64,000 nt of DNA from Thalassomonas viridans (GCF_000948985.2 NZ_CP059733.1:2728001-2792000); one strand, 5' to 3'. Positions 25,545 through 34,129 are shown, counted from the stretch's first letter. A program made the numbers and translations. The notes: generated by a model from the letters alone, not told the origin.

Positions 25545-25931
25545 ATGATCCTAGTGTATGGAATTAGAGAAAAGCTTAATCCAATCAAAGCAAAGCTTTC
25601 AGATGTTATTCATGGGTGCATGAAAAGTGTTCTGGGCATGCCTGAAGATAAGCGGGCTCATAGATTTATACCAATGGATAAAGAAGATTTCTATTATCCC
25701 GGTGGCCGCAGTGATGCTTACACTGTCATTGAAATAAATATGATGGCTGGCAAGCAAGCAGAGACTCAGAAAGCTTTAATAAAGTCTCTGTTTACAGTGA
25801 TAGAGCGGGAATTGGCGATACAACCAGTTGATATTGAGATCACCATCAAAGAGCAGGCACCGCACCAGTGGGGCTTTCGTGGTATGACTGGCGATGAAGT
25901 AAATGACCTGAAATATAAGGTGAATGTATAA
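25545..25931 (+). CDS. Tautomerase-family protein
   Basis: The start ATG at 25545 follows AAGGAGC; an upstream in-frame extension to 25479 runs through the attC-like site and is not credible. The product has 128 residues and resembles the tautomerase/MIF superfamily ('VYGIREKLNPIKAKLSDVIH', 'YPGGRSDAYTVIEINMMAGK', 'QAETQKALIKSLFTVIERE'). Members of this type lacking the usual Met-Pro1 start keep their N-terminal region internal; here residue 2 is Ile, not Pro, so classical Pro1 catalysis is doubtful. Confidence 0.78.
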   Translation: MILVYGIREKLNPIKAKLSDVIHGCMKSVLGMPEDKRAHRFIPMDKEDFYYPGGRSDAYTVIEINMMAGKQAETQKALIKSLFTVIERELAIQPVDIEITIKEQAPHQWGFRGMTGDEVNDLKYKVNV

Positions 25932-25992
25932 CAAGATGCTGTAATCGCTGTGCCAAGACCTTTCTGCTGCTGCACTTGACTACGGCTTCGTT
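25926..25992 (+). repeat. attC-like imperfect palindrome 3
   Basis: GTATAAC (25926-25932), the exact reverse complement of the GTTATAC end of site 2, overlaps the tautomerase stop codon. GCTGTGCCAAG (25947-25957) pairs with CTTGACTACGGC (25975-25986) with an unpaired base. The expected right-hand GTT core is poor. Confidence 0.35.
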
Positions 25993-25998
25993 TTTATT

Positions 25999-26454
25999 AT
26001 GAAAAGTATTTTTAACCTATTTAAAAGCCGAGTTGCCGCCAAGACCACTAAGACCGTTAACGAATATATGGCCGCTAAGGAAGATATGGTTGGGCAAGAA
26101 GATGATGCCCGCAGCATCCTCTCATCATATCGAAATATTATTTCTACCTGTGGGGAGTTGGTCGTTCTTGACTCAAGCAGAGATTACCCAAGCTATACCA
26201 AAGAAGGCGATGAGCTGTTTGATGCCTTTTGGTCGTTTGGCCGCAGCGGTTCTAAAGGTGATTATAAGGAAATTTCGGATATTAAAGCGTTTATGAACTC
26301 GGGATTGGAAACCGCCAGTATAGAACAGCTTAGGTTCTTTGTATTCGATTTCACCAAAGAAGAGAAGTTTCACGATGGTCTGTTTGGCACACTTTGCAAA
26401 GATGGAACCATTGAGAAAGTGATTTTTAGATTAGAAGAGATAGCTGAGCTCTAG
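25999..26454 (+). CDS. Protein of unknown function in the cassette-like run
   Basis: A 151-residue soluble, acidic protein with no signal peptide or membrane segment. The middle ('LFDAFWSFGRSGSKGDYKEISDIKAFMNSGLE') and end ('FDFTKEEKFHDGLFGTLCKDG') show a regular mix of helices but no motif I recognise. There is no good ribosome binding site before ATG 25999, which follows the attC-like site directly, as in many integron cassettes. Confidence 0.6.
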   Translation: MKSIFNLFKSRVAAKTTKTVNEYMAAKEDMVGQEDDARSILSSYRNIISTCGELVVLDSSRDYPSYTKEGDELFDAFWSFGRSGSKGDYKEISDIKAFMNSGLETASIEQLRFFVFDFTKEEKFHDGLFGTLCKDGTIEKVIFRLEEIAEL

Positions 26455-26520
26455 AAGCTAATAAGAACATAAACCATGATACCGTAAGCGGTAATATTTT
26501 CTGAAAAAAACAAAAAACGG

Positions 26521-26552
26521 TGCCGACATACTCCATATATTATGTTGGCATG
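26521..26552. other. Short hairpin between cassette-like genes
   Basis: TGCCGACATA pairs with TATGTTGGCA with one G-T pair. It lies 34 bases before the protease start and has no T-run. Role unknown: an operator, mRNA hairpin or eroded recombination site. Confidence 0.3.
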
Positions 26553-26586
26553 AATCAAAATATACCTTGGCGTATTAAGGGAATAT

Positions 26587-27381
26587 ATGAGAAAAATAAT
26601 TCTATCCTTCATTATTGCAAGCTTCTCACTGCCTTGCTTTTCTATTGTTACCAGACATGATATCCCTCAAGAAAAATACCTGGCTAAAAATGTCCCTGAG
26701 TATTTAGTCGATATGCCGGGTGAAGGCCATGGCGTATTGATCAAACCAAATTGGATTGTAACGGTAGCCCATTTAATTTTTTCGGATTACACAGGAAAAG
26801 AAATGCTTATTCACGGGCAAAAGTTCAAAATTGAAAAGGTCATCCTCCATAACGACGCTAAAAAGCCGGACAGCGCTTTATTTAAGGGGGATGCAAAACC
26901 TCTTATGGATTTCATGAAAACGACAAGTGATATCGCCCTGATTAAATTGGCAGAAAATGTATCGCATGTGAAGCCAATTCCTTTGTATGTAAACCGCGAT
27001 GAACTGGGAAGAGAAATAACCGCATTTGGCAGAGGCTCAACCGGCAACGGGAAAAATGGTTCAATATTCGAGACCAAGAGACAAAAAGTGCTCCGGACAA
27101 TGTCGAACAGAATTGAGGTTGCCGAAGGCAATTGGCTTTCAATTACATTAGATCACGACAATAAAGCATTGGCGCTAGAGGGCATAGACGGCTCCGGTGA
27201 TAGCGGCGGGCCACTTATAATCAGCGATGATGGTAAACAATATCTGGCTGGTTTATTCAGTTGGGATTATGTAGAAGGAGACTTAAAATCCTTTAAACAT
27301 GGTTTATATGGCGGAAAGTCATATCAAATAAGAATATCCAGTTACGCAAATTGGATAAACCAAAAAATAAAGAGTAACTAA
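26587..27381 (+). CDS. Secreted trypsin-like serine protease (S1 family)
   Basis: A 264-residue protein with a signal peptide (MRKIILSFIIASFSLPCFS). The chymotrypsin-fold triad is visible: His in 'VTVAHLIF', Asp in 'SDIALIKLAE', and Ser in 'GDSGGPLI'. The spacing suits a short S1 protease. It would act in the periplasm or outside the cell. The gene lies in the cassette-like run and is followed by a small palindrome (27388-27423). The substrate is unknown. Confidence 0.88.
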   Translation: MRKIILSFIIASFSLPCFSIVTRHDIPQEKYLAKNVPEYLVDMPGEGHGVLIKPNWIVTVAHLIFSDYTGKEMLIHGQKFKIEKVILHNDAKKPDSALFKGDAKPLMDFMKTTSDIALIKLAENVSHVKPIPLYVNRDELGREITAFGRGSTGNGKNGSIFETKRQKVLRTMSNRIEVAEGNWLSITLDHDNKALALEGIDGSGDSGGPLIISDDGKQYLAGLFSWDYVEGDLKSFKHGLYGGKSYQIRISSYANWINQKIKSN

Positions 27382-27423
27382 CCGGCTAAAGCAGTGGCTT
27401 GGCTATATTCTCCGCTGTTTAAT
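27370..27423 (+). repeat. attC-like imperfect palindrome 4
   Basis: AAAGCAGTGG (27388-27397) pairs with CCGCTGTTT (27412-27420) with one unpaired base, ending in GTTTAAT at 27417-27423. AACTAAC at 27376-27382 could be the left core. It is short for an attC and therefore doubtful. Confidence 0.28.
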
Positions 27424-27441
27424 GTGCTTCAGAGGAACTAA

Positions 27442-27828
27442 ATGAGAAAACTAATTAGTTCAGGCTCCCATCTTGAAGAATCTATAGGTTTTTCACGGGC
27501 ATGCAGGGTTGGCAATATGATTTCTGTCTCAGGTACGGCCCCGATTGAAAATGGTGAAACCGTATATGTTGGTGATGTGTACGGTCAAACTAAGTATTGC
27601 CTGGAGCTATCTCTTCGGGCTATTGAGGAAGCTGGCGGAGCAATAGGTGATGTTATCAGAACACGCATCATGCTCACCGATATATCGCGCTGGCAAGAAG
27701 CTGCAAAAGCACATGGGGAGCTTTTTTCCAAAATTAAACCGGCCTGTACTTTTGTTGAAGTAAGCCGTTTTATAGAACCCGAGTGGCTAGTCGAGACTGA
27801 GGTCGATTGTGTGCTGGCAAAGGCATAA
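27442..27828 (+). CDS. RidA-family protein
   Basis: A 128-residue protein of the YjgF/YER057c/UK114 family. Signs: 'GFSRACRVGNMISVSGTAP' at the start, 'QTKYCLELSLRAIEEAGGAIGDVIRTRIMLTDI' in the middle (the conserved Arg that binds the substrate carboxylate is in 'RTRI'), and a C-terminal 'EPEWLVETEVDCVLA' strand. RidA enzymes hydrolyse reactive enamines and imines; related clades act on other substrates. AGAGGAAC precedes the ATG. Confidence 0.9.
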   Translation: MRKLISSGSHLEESIGFSRACRVGNMISVSGTAPIENGETVYVGDVYGQTKYCLELSLRAIEEAGGAIGDVIRTRIMLTDISRWQEAAKAHGELFSKIKPACTFVEVSRFIEPEWLVETEVDCVLAKA

Positions 27829-27951
27829 TGCGCCAGAGATGCGGAAATAATTTTTATTGCACAGAGTAAGTTTTCCTGTTTATTCTGTCATTATTGTGAA
27901 TAAAATTAACTGGTTATATATTAAACCTCATTAAGGTGTTCAATTTTATAT

Positions 27952-28407
27952 ATGAAAAAAATATTTATCTTTCTACCTTTTTTAGCGCCGGACATCGCTT
28001 TTTCTTGTCCTTCATTACAAGGCACCTGGTTGTCTTCTTTAGAGAAATTTGAGTCTTTCAATAACAGGTGGGCGAACATAGATGACAGAGCCTGGTCCTT
28101 TATGGAGCAAACTCAAGGCCATGAAATTATTAAGTTTAATGACAACAACGAAATGCTGGTTTCTACTCCTGAAATTGAAGTGAAGGTAGGTGAGAAAACG
28201 ATGAAGCTTCCGCCAAACGAAGAACGAATCAATTTCAGTGTGCTGGGCTGTACCGATAAGAGTATTGCTTTAAAGTATCAAAGATATGGAAAAATGCGTA
28301 TATCACAGCTGCATTTCGAAAACGATAATACTTACTGGGAGTATATGGGAACTTCGGCTAGTGATGGCAATAGCCATATAAGAGAATATTACGTTAAAGC
28401 TGAATAA
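27952..28407 (+). CDS. Small secreted protein of unknown function
   Basis: A 151-residue protein with a signal peptide (MKKIFIFLPFLAPDIAFS) followed at once by a Cys (CPSLQGTWLSS). The mature part has 'GTW' near the start and alternating strands, reminiscent of small lipocalin-like beta barrels, but this is only a resemblance. Another Cys at 'VLGCTDKS' may pair with the first. Function unknown. Confidence 0.62.
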   Translation: MKKIFIFLPFLAPDIAFSCPSLQGTWLSSLEKFESFNNRWANIDDRAWSFMEQTQGHEIIKFNDNNEMLVSTPEIEVKVGEKTMKLPPNEERINFSVLGCTDKSIALKYQRYGKMRISQLHFENDNTYWEYMGTSASDGNSHIREYYVKAE

Positions 28408-28523
28408 AATGTGTTGTCAGGAACCTTGCATAGTGGTTTTTCCCACTCTGTCGGGCATTGTAGCCAGCATATTTTTTCGCTTAAGTAGATGCCGCTCAGC
28501 GGCATTAGTTGTATGGAGAGAGA

Positions 28524-28892
28524 ATGTTAATATTAGCTGCTGCACTCACGTTATTTATCGGTATAGTCCATTCCTATTTGGGAGAGCGTTATTTATTGAG
28601 CCGCCTTTTCAAAAGAGATAACTTGCCGCAATTACTGGGGAGCGACTGGTTTACCAAGAGAGTGTTACGCTTTGCCTGGCACTTAACTACGGTTGCCTGG
28701 TTTGGCTTCGCTGCTATATTTGTCGCGCTTTCCGGTTCTGCTGAACTTAAGCAGGGGGTGGTGTTAACTATTATTTCTGTGGTTTTTTTAATGAGTGGGC
28801 TGGTTTCCTTTTCTTTCACTAAAGGAAAGCATATTTCATGGGTTATATTTTGGGCTATTGCTGCATTAGCCTACTATGTTGCAAATAGCTAA
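28524..28892 (+). CDS. Small integral membrane protein (four predicted helices)
   Basis: The ATG at 28524 follows GGAGAGAGA closely and is preferred to the TTG at 28509. The product has 122 residues with four hydrophobic stretches: 'LILAAALTLFIGIVHSYLG', 'VAWFGFAAIFVALSG', 'VVLTIISVVFLMSGLVSF' and 'ISWVIFWAIAALAYYVA'. The 'HSYLGERYLLSRLF' segment occurs in a family of small unknown bacterial membrane proteins. Function unknown. Confidence 0.7.
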   Translation: MLILAAALTLFIGIVHSYLGERYLLSRLFKRDNLPQLLGSDWFTKRVLRFAWHLTTVAWFGFAAIFVALSGSAELKQGVVLTIISVVFLMSGLVSFSFTKGKHISWVIFWAIAALAYYVANS

Positions 28893-28949
28893 TTGACCAA
28901 TGAGACTTCCTGCTATGGGAGGCAGGTCTTTCCGGATTTGGGGCTTGTG

Positions 28950-29183
28950 ATGGAAATTGATGAAGATAAAATAGACGAAGCTGCGTTAGCTTTGATGTAT
29001 TTGACATTACATGAGCGTTGCTACGCGTGGAAACAAATAGATTGGCAGGTAACAAGCCGGTTACACGAAAAAGGTTTGATTTGTGATCCCGTCGGTAAGG
29101 CTAAATCTGTTGTTTTTACAGATGAAGGGCTTAAGCAAGCTGAAGCCTTGTTCCATAAACTATTTACAAAAAACGAATCATAA
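28950..29183 (+). CDS. DUF6429-family protein
   Basis: A 77-residue protein from ATG 28950; a TTG 19 codons upstream is possible but poorly supported. The sequence 'DEDKIDEAALALMYLTLHE' followed by 'AWKQIDWQVTSRLHEKGLI' and 'KAKSVVFTDEGLKQAE' matches what I know of DUF6429, a winged-helix-like family of unknown role often found next to mobile elements. It is part of the cassette-like run. Confidence 0.75.
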   Translation: MEIDEDKIDEAALALMYLTLHERCYAWKQIDWQVTSRLHEKGLICDPVGKAKSVVFTDEGLKQAEALFHKLFTKNES

Positions 29184-29222
29184 TGAGCGTTCCTGTATCA
29201 AGTTCTTAGTTCACAGCAAAGT

Positions 29223-29789
29223 ATGAATACCACAAAAGTTATAGCAATTAGCGGCGCTTCAGGTGCGGGTAAAACCACAATGGTTAAAGCGTTATCTGCG
29301 AAGTTCAATTGCCCGTTTTTACTTTTTGATGACTATGTCGATGAGGATACCTATCCCACAGACATGAAAAAGTGGTTCAAGAGCGGGGCTGATGTTTCAA
29401 CGATTAAAACACCTAAGCTTGTTAAAGCTCTTCGGGAGTTGATAGCAGCAAACAAGCGTCCGTTTATTTTTATTGAAGAGCCGTTTGGCAGGGAGCGGGC
29501 TTGTGTATCTTGCTTTATTGATGATGTGATTTTGTTAGATTTGCCTATGGAAATATGCCTTTCCCGGCTTATCACAAGGCATATTGATCATCCCGGCAGT
29601 GAGCCATTAAATTCAATTGCCGGTTATTTGGTTAAATATCAAGACCACCTCAGGGATATTTACATTGAATGCGTAAATCAGGTGCGCAGGAATTGCGACT
29701 TAATTATTGATGGTAATAACTCTGTTGAATTTATTGTAGGTTCAATTGGTAATTGCTTAAAGAGTGAGGCAAAGGAAAATTATGAGTAA
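29223..29789 (+). CDS. P-loop nucleotide kinase-like protein
   Basis: A 188-residue protein with a Walker A motif GASGAGKTT near residue 11, a 'LLFDDYVDED' segment suited to binding the acceptor, and a later 'DLPMEICLSRLITRH' segment like the lid/arginine region of uridine kinase and dephospho-CoA kinase folds. It probably phosphorylates a small molecule; the substrate is unknown. It overlaps the next gene by 8 bases, which suggests translational coupling. Confidence 0.8.
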   Translation: MNTTKVIAISGASGAGKTTMVKALSAKFNCPFLLFDDYVDEDTYPTDMKKWFKSGADVSTIKTPKLVKALRELIAANKRPFIFIEEPFGRERACVSCFIDDVILLDLPMEICLSRLITRHIDHPGSEPLNSIAGYLVKYQDHLRDIYIECVNQVRRNCDLIIDGNNSVEFIVGSIGNCLKSEAKENYE

Positions 29790-30150
29790 ATATTCGGATA
29801 TTGCTGTTCATGCAGTTAAAAGTATTCAGCAAGGAGTAACAGAATGTCCTATAAGTGCTTGGACTGATGCTGCGTTGCTCTTTTATCCGACTAGCAAGTC
29901 TTCAAGAGAAAAGAGTTGCCCTAAATCTGCTTTTTTAGGTTTGTGTGAACAAGGTCGTATTAAATGGATCAAGTCAGGTTCATACACAAAATCTAAGTGT
30001 AATAAACGTTATGCGCTAGAGGCATTAGAACTCTTGGATTCTAATCCGAATTTCACAGCAAAGGAGTTATGGGAAAGGATTTCTTCGACAAGATATAATC
30101 ATCAAATGCACGTAGTCTTAGCTTTGTATAAAGCTGGATGGATAAGATGA
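29782..30150 (+). CDS. DUF6979-family protein
   Basis: A 122-residue protein starting at ATG 29782 behind AAGGAAAATT. It fits DUF6979 as I remember it: 'AWTDAALLFYP', then 'CPKSAFLGLCEQGRIKWI', 'NKRYALEALELL' and 'NHQMHVVLALYKAGWI'. The family has no known function. It is the last gene of the plus-strand run and overlaps the kinase-like gene by 8 bases; a terminator follows at 30252. Confidence 0.75.
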   Translation: MSKYSDIAVHAVKSIQQGVTECPISAWTDAALLFYPTSKSSREKSCPKSAFLGLCEQGRIKWIKSGSYTKSKCNKRYALEALELLDSNPNFTAKELWERISSTRYNHQMHVVLALYKAGWIR

Positions 30151-30251
30151 AGGTATTTTTTATGCTCCGAGAGACGACTGAATAGTTTCAGATATAACAG
30201 TGGTTTGCTAATCAGCTAATTATTCCAGGCTTATGTAAAGAATATTGATAT

Positions 30252-30276
30252 AAACCCGGTCCATATGACCGGGTTT
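30252..30276. terminator. Bidirectional terminator
   Basis: AAACCCGGTC and GACCGGGTTT form a perfect 10-bp stem with a 5-base loop, between the convergent genes ending at 30150 and 30292. Confidence 0.75.
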
Positions 30277-30291
30277 CTCATTGGGATATAT

Positions 30292-30555
30292 TTACTCAGA
30301 TGGCTTGGTTAATTCCTCATGAATATCGATCAGCCTGTTATTGATGTCTATCATCCGGGTTTTTATCTTATAGGCGGTTAGCTCTATACCGAAGATGGCC
30401 GGTTCATTAATGCAGGCGGGGTCTTTGACAATGGCGGCAAAAGCATCGCAGATAAATGCGCACTCAGCGGTGAAGTGGGAAAACTCGTCGCAAAGTTCCA
30501 TTGTTCTGCTGGCTAATGCTTGCTCTTCTTCTGAGGTAGTTGTGCTGTCAGACAT
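30292..30555 (-). CDS. Small helical protein of unknown function
   Basis: An 87-residue acidic, mostly helical protein with three Cys and no signal peptide. GGAGGTAGAAGTC precedes the ATG at good spacing. Its start overlaps the end of the upstream gene (30548) by 8 bases, so the two are probably translated together. No family is recognised. Confidence 0.6.
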   Translation of the reverse strand: MSDSTTTSEEEQALASRTMELCDEFSHFTAECAFICDAFAAIVKDPACINEPAIFGIELTAYKIKTRMIDINNRLIDIHEELTKPSE

Positions 30556-30739
30556 GACTTCTACCTCCTTTGCTTAAGCAACATATTTGTGCTTTTTGCC
30601 GGGGGAAGTTGGGCTTATCCTTTAGCGGGGGTTGCAAGTCCGGAGGGCAAGTTTTGATGCCATGGAGCTTAGTTATTGAAAAAGCTGTTAAAAAAGCTTT
30701 GAGCGAGTGAAACTCTAGCTTATCATTACTTTTAGCCAT
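30548..30739 (-). CDS. Small protein of unknown function, coupled to the 30292 gene
   Basis: A 63-residue protein starting at ATG 30739, chosen because GAGG lies 8 bases upstream; the frame is open 20 codons further. It is basic, with 'FHSLKAFLTAFSITKLHG' as a likely helix and a Pro- and Cys-bearing tail ending 'CCLSKGGRSHV'. It could be a regulatory or toxin-like peptide, but nothing proves that. Confidence 0.5.
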   Translation of the reverse strand: MAKSNDKLEFHSLKAFLTAFSITKLHGIKTCPPDLQPPLKDKPNFPRQKAQICCLSKGGRSHV

Positions 30740-31312
30740 AATGGATACCTCGTATGTGTAGTATCTTTTGTGGTTAGCTTCCTCTGAGTGTGCCTGCACT
30801 CAGGGGGAGCGCCTGTTTTTTTAGCTCATCACGAGCCGGTATTTATCGGTTGCTGTTTTTGGTTTACCTCGTCTGATGGTTAGTGCCTCTTAATGTATAG
30901 TATAAAAGGCTGGATATTTCGACAGAATGGGGGAACTATTTGCTTAAATTTTAGCCTTTGTTGGCCGGTGATCTTGGGGCGTTTTATCTCATTGTTATAC
31001 CTGATCTTTTTCTGTTGTTTCCGGCGATAAATTCTCCTGTTTTTTCTTACTTTTTGGCACTGATTTTGACCCCGACCGATATTTGCAGTTTCTCTGCCGT
31101 CGGCTTGAAAACTCGGCAGTTGTGACAGCTAAGCGGGTTTGGCCGCTCTGATACGACTAATATGGCTAAAAACCGGCCAATAACAGCCTTTGTTTAAAAA
31201 AAATAATAATTTCAAGAAATAAGCAACAAAGTTGAAATCTTTCTGTCATCTTGTTTGTTTAGCCTAGCGCTCGAAAACCAACATCCCATTAGTGATTACC
31301 AAGAGAGCGGAT
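30740..31312. other. Intergenic region upstream of the TonB receptor
   Basis: A 573-base gap, AT-rich near 31195-31250. CTGTCAT at 31243-31249 is a Pho-box half-site, but the second half (TTTGTTT) is poor. It is mentioned because the two following genes look like phosphate-scavenging functions. Nothing else was recognised. Confidence 0.3.
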
Positions 31313-34129
31313 ATGGACAAGAGTATAAGAGCGTTGCAATTTCACCCGTTGGCCCTGGCGTTGAGTTCGGCGCTGGCATTAACGATTTCCACACCGGCCT
31401 TTGCCGCCGATATTGCTGCGGCTCACAGCGAAAATGCTATCGAAGGGCGCATTACCGACAGTCGACATAAGGTGAATTTTCAGGGGGCGCAAATCAGTAT
31501 TCAGGAACTGGGCCTGAGTACCGTCAGCGACAGATACGGCGCTTTTCGCTTTGCTGACCTGCCTGACGGTGAGTACACCTTAGTCATCAATTATCTGGGG
31601 GCGGAAGAAGTCCGCCGCACCGTTAGGGTGAGCCGGGGGAAAATCAGCAGGCAGGATTATGTTATCGGCAAACAAAAGGTGATGGACAATGTCATCGTTT
31701 ACGGCCAGCGTGCTGGGCAGGCGGGGGCGATCAACCGCCAGAAAAATGCCAATAACATGATTGCTATCGTCAGCAGCGATGCCATCGGCCAGCTGCCGGA
31801 TCAAAATGCCGCCGAGGCGTTGCAGCACCTGCCGGGGATTTCCATCCAAAGGGATCAGGGGGAAGGGCGTTTTGTCGGTATCCGCGGCATAGATCCCAAC
31901 CTGAACAATGTCACCATTAATGGCTTAAATGTGCCGTCTCCCGAAGCCGGGGTGCGCAGCGTTGCTATGGACGTGATCCCCAGCGAAGTGATCGCCTCGC
32001 TGGAGGTAAGTAAAACCGTGACGCCGGATATGGACGCCAGCGCTGTCGGCGGTTCGATTGAAGTGAAAAGTTTAAGTGCTTTCGACCGCCGCGGGCAGAA
32101 CTATAGCTTCACCGCCCAGTCTTCCTATAACGAGCAGGTGAGCGAAACCAGTCCCAAGTTATCCGGCAGTTTCTCCGACATTTATCAGTTAGGCTCAGGG
32201 GCCGAGCTGGGGGTTGCCACGGCCGTGTCCTGGTTTAAGCGGGAGTTCGGCTCTGAAAATATCGAAACCGACGGTGGCTGGGGAGAGATTGAAGTTGAAG
32301 ATATGACCACAGGCGAAGATGTGCAGGTGTTCGGCGCCGAAGAAATCGAACAGCGCCTGTACCGCATCGAGCGCGAGCGCCTGGGAGCGGCCCTGAACTT
32401 TGACCTGCATACTTCTCTTGACGATAAATATTACCTGAGAACCCTGTACAGTGAATTCTCCGACGACGAATACCGCCAGCGTAAGCAGTATAAGTTTGAC
32501 AAAGGAGCCATAGATCTCGCCGGGCGTACTGCCAGCAGTGCCAGCTTTACCGGCGCGGAAATGGAACGTGATACCAAGGACAGGTATGAAGTGCAGGAAA
32601 TTTTGTCTGTAGTGGCTGGCGGCGAGCACCTGTTTAATGCCTGGCAGCTGGAATATCAGCTGGGCTATTCTAAATCCAGCGAAAAAGAGCCGGACCGTAT
32701 TGATGTTGCTTTTGCCGGTGAAGACCTGACGCTGGGTTATGAAACATCCGGAGAAAAGCCCCGGCTTACCCAGAGTGCACCGGCGGATGACTTGTCCCGT
32801 TTTGCCCTGGATGAAGTGGTGGTTGAAGACAGCGACAGCCGGGATGAGGAAATCAGTTTCAGCTTTGACTTAAGCAAAGATTTTGTCTGGCGTAACCACA
32901 ACGCCACCATGAAATTCGGCGGCAAATACCGCAGCCGGGAAAAATCCAGCAAGGTGCGGGTGCAGGTTTATGACGGCGGCTTCGATGATATCAATGCTGC
33001 AGCATTTGGCACCGGCAGGCTTGATTATGGCCTGGGGGATTTTGGTCCGGGATTGTCCAGAGGCGGCGTGCATGACTTTGTTAAAAATCAGCAGGGTTTT
33101 GAGTTAAATGCCCTGGAGTCGGATATCGAAAGCCGGGGCAATTCCTATACCAGCGAGGAAGATATTTTTGCCGCTTATGCCATGGTGACCCTGGATATGG
33201 ACAACTGGCAGCTGGTTGCCGGGCTGCGTTATGAAGGCACGCGTTTTGACACCCGGGGTAACCGGGTTGAGCTGATTGAGGATGATATCAGCGGGGAGAA
33301 AAGCGTCGACATCAGCCCCTGGCAGGTGGATAAGGATTATAACCACTGGCTGCCGGGGATTAATGTCCGTTATAACATCACGGATGATTTAATCTCCCGT
33401 TTTGCCTATACCCAAACCCTGGCGCGGCCCGGTTTTAGCGATTCCGCCGCCTACCAGTTGATTGAAACCGAAGTCAGCGAAGATGACGGCGTGGTAAGCA
33501 CAGAGCGTAAGGCCGAGGTGGGTAACCCAAACCTGAAGCCGTACGAGTCGCAAAACCTGGATTTCTCGCTGGAGTATTATCCAGGTCATATCGGCGTGCT
33601 TTCGGCCGGGCTGTTTTATAAGGATATAGATAATTTTATTGTCTCTAAAGAAGTGCAGGACAACGGCCAGTGGCAGGGCTTTGAAGAAGTGAGCCAGCCG
33701 GTTAACGGCGGCAGCGCTTCTTTGACCGGGTTAGAGCTGGCCTGGCACAAAACTTTTGATTCGGGCTTTCTGCTCGGGGTTAATACCACTTTGGTTGATG
33801 CCGACGATGAACTGCCCAACCAGGCAGATACTTTGGGCAACCTGATTTTAGGCTACGAGAACAATAAGCTGAGTTTACGCTTAAGTACCAGTTATAAAGG
33901 CAAAAACTTCCAGTTTGAAGACAGGGACACTAAGGTTTATCAGGATGCCCATACCCAGCTGGATTTCAGCGGTAAATATTATTACAGCGACACGGTACAG
34001 TTTTACCTTAACGCGGTGAATTTAACCGACGAGGCGTATTATCTCTATCACGGCAGTAAGCAGTATAACTATCAGTACGAGCAATACGGACCCAGCTTTG
34101 AGTTAGGATTTACCATCAGCTCTTTATAA
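31313..34129 (+). CDS. TonB-dependent outer-membrane receptor
   Basis: A 938-residue receptor starting at ATG 31313 (GAGAGCGG upstream). Order: signal peptide ending near AFAAD; a carboxypeptidase-regulatory-like beta domain ('GRITDSRHKVNFQGAQ' to about residue 110); the plug domain ('VSSDAIGQLPDQNAAEALQHLPGI', 'VGIRGIDPNLNNVTINGL', ~150-270); then the 22-strand barrel ending in 'YGPSFELGFTISSL', with aromatic-type end. The phosphatase gene follows after 80 bases, so phosphorylated compounds are likely substrates, by inference. Confidence 0.92.
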   Translation: MDKSIRALQFHPLALALSSALALTISTPAFAADIAAAHSENAIEGRITDSRHKVNFQGAQISIQELGLSTVSDRYGAFRFADLPDGEYTLVINYLGAEEVRRTVRVSRGKISRQDYVIGKQKVMDNVIVYGQRAGQAGAINRQKNANNMIAIVSSDAIGQLPDQNAAEALQHLPGISIQRDQGEGRFVGIRGIDPNLNNVTINGLNVPSPEAGVRSVAMDVIPSEVIASLEVSKTVTPDMDASAVGGSIEVKSLSAFDRRGQNYSFTAQSSYNEQVSETSPKLSGSFSDIYQLGSGAELGVATAVSWFKREFGSENIETDGGWGEIEVEDMTTGEDVQVFGAEEIEQRLYRIERERLGAALNFDLHTSLDDKYYLRTLYSEFSDDEYRQRKQYKFDKGAIDLAGRTASSASFTGAEMERDTKDRYEVQEILSVVAGGEHLFNAWQLEYQLGYSKSSEKEPDRIDVAFAGEDLTLGYETSGEKPRLTQSAPADDLSRFALDEVVVEDSDSRDEEISFSFDLSKDFVWRNHNATMKFGGKYRSREKSSKVRVQVYDGGFDDINAAAFGTGRLDYGLGDFGPGLSRGGVHDFVKNQQGFELNALESDIESRGNSYTSEEDIFAAYAMVTLDMDNWQLVAGLRYEGTRFDTRGNRVELIEDDISGEKSVDISPWQVDKDYNHWLPGINVRYNITDDLISRFAYTQTLARPGFSDSAAYQLIETEVSEDDGVVSTERKAEVGNPNLKPYESQNLDFSLEYYPGHIGVLSAGLFYKDIDNFIVSKEVQDNGQWQGFEEVSQPVNGGSASLTGLELAWHKTFDSGFLLGVNTTLVDADDELPNQADTLGNLILGYENNKLSLRLSTSYKGKNFQFEDRDTKVYQDAHTQLDFSGKYYYSDTVQFYLNAVNLTDEAYYLYHGSKQYNYQYEQYGPSFELGFTISSL

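Larger units (their letters stand above)
24593..30150 (+). mobile_element. Integron cassette-like island (no integrase in window)
   Basis: About ten short genes, all on the plus strand, visibly more AT-rich than the flanking genes and of unrelated families (glyoxalase-like, NTF2-like, tautomerase, trypsin, RidA, DUF6429, P-loop kinase, DUF6979 and unknowns). Several gaps hold imperfect palindromes with unpaired bases and GTTRRRY-like core ends (25028-25097, 25440-25527, 25926-25992, 27370-27423), as attC sites have. The later gaps lack them, so the array may be old or mixed. The limits are approximate. Confidence 0.45.

Noticed and set aside
28409..28621. A 70-codon frame with Cys-rich start
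   Set aside because: It overlaps the better-supported membrane protein at 28524, has no ribosome binding site and is not protein-like.
31243..31262. Pho box upstream of the TonB receptor
   Set aside because: Only the first half-site (CTGTCAT) fits; the second half is poor, so it is not called as a feature.
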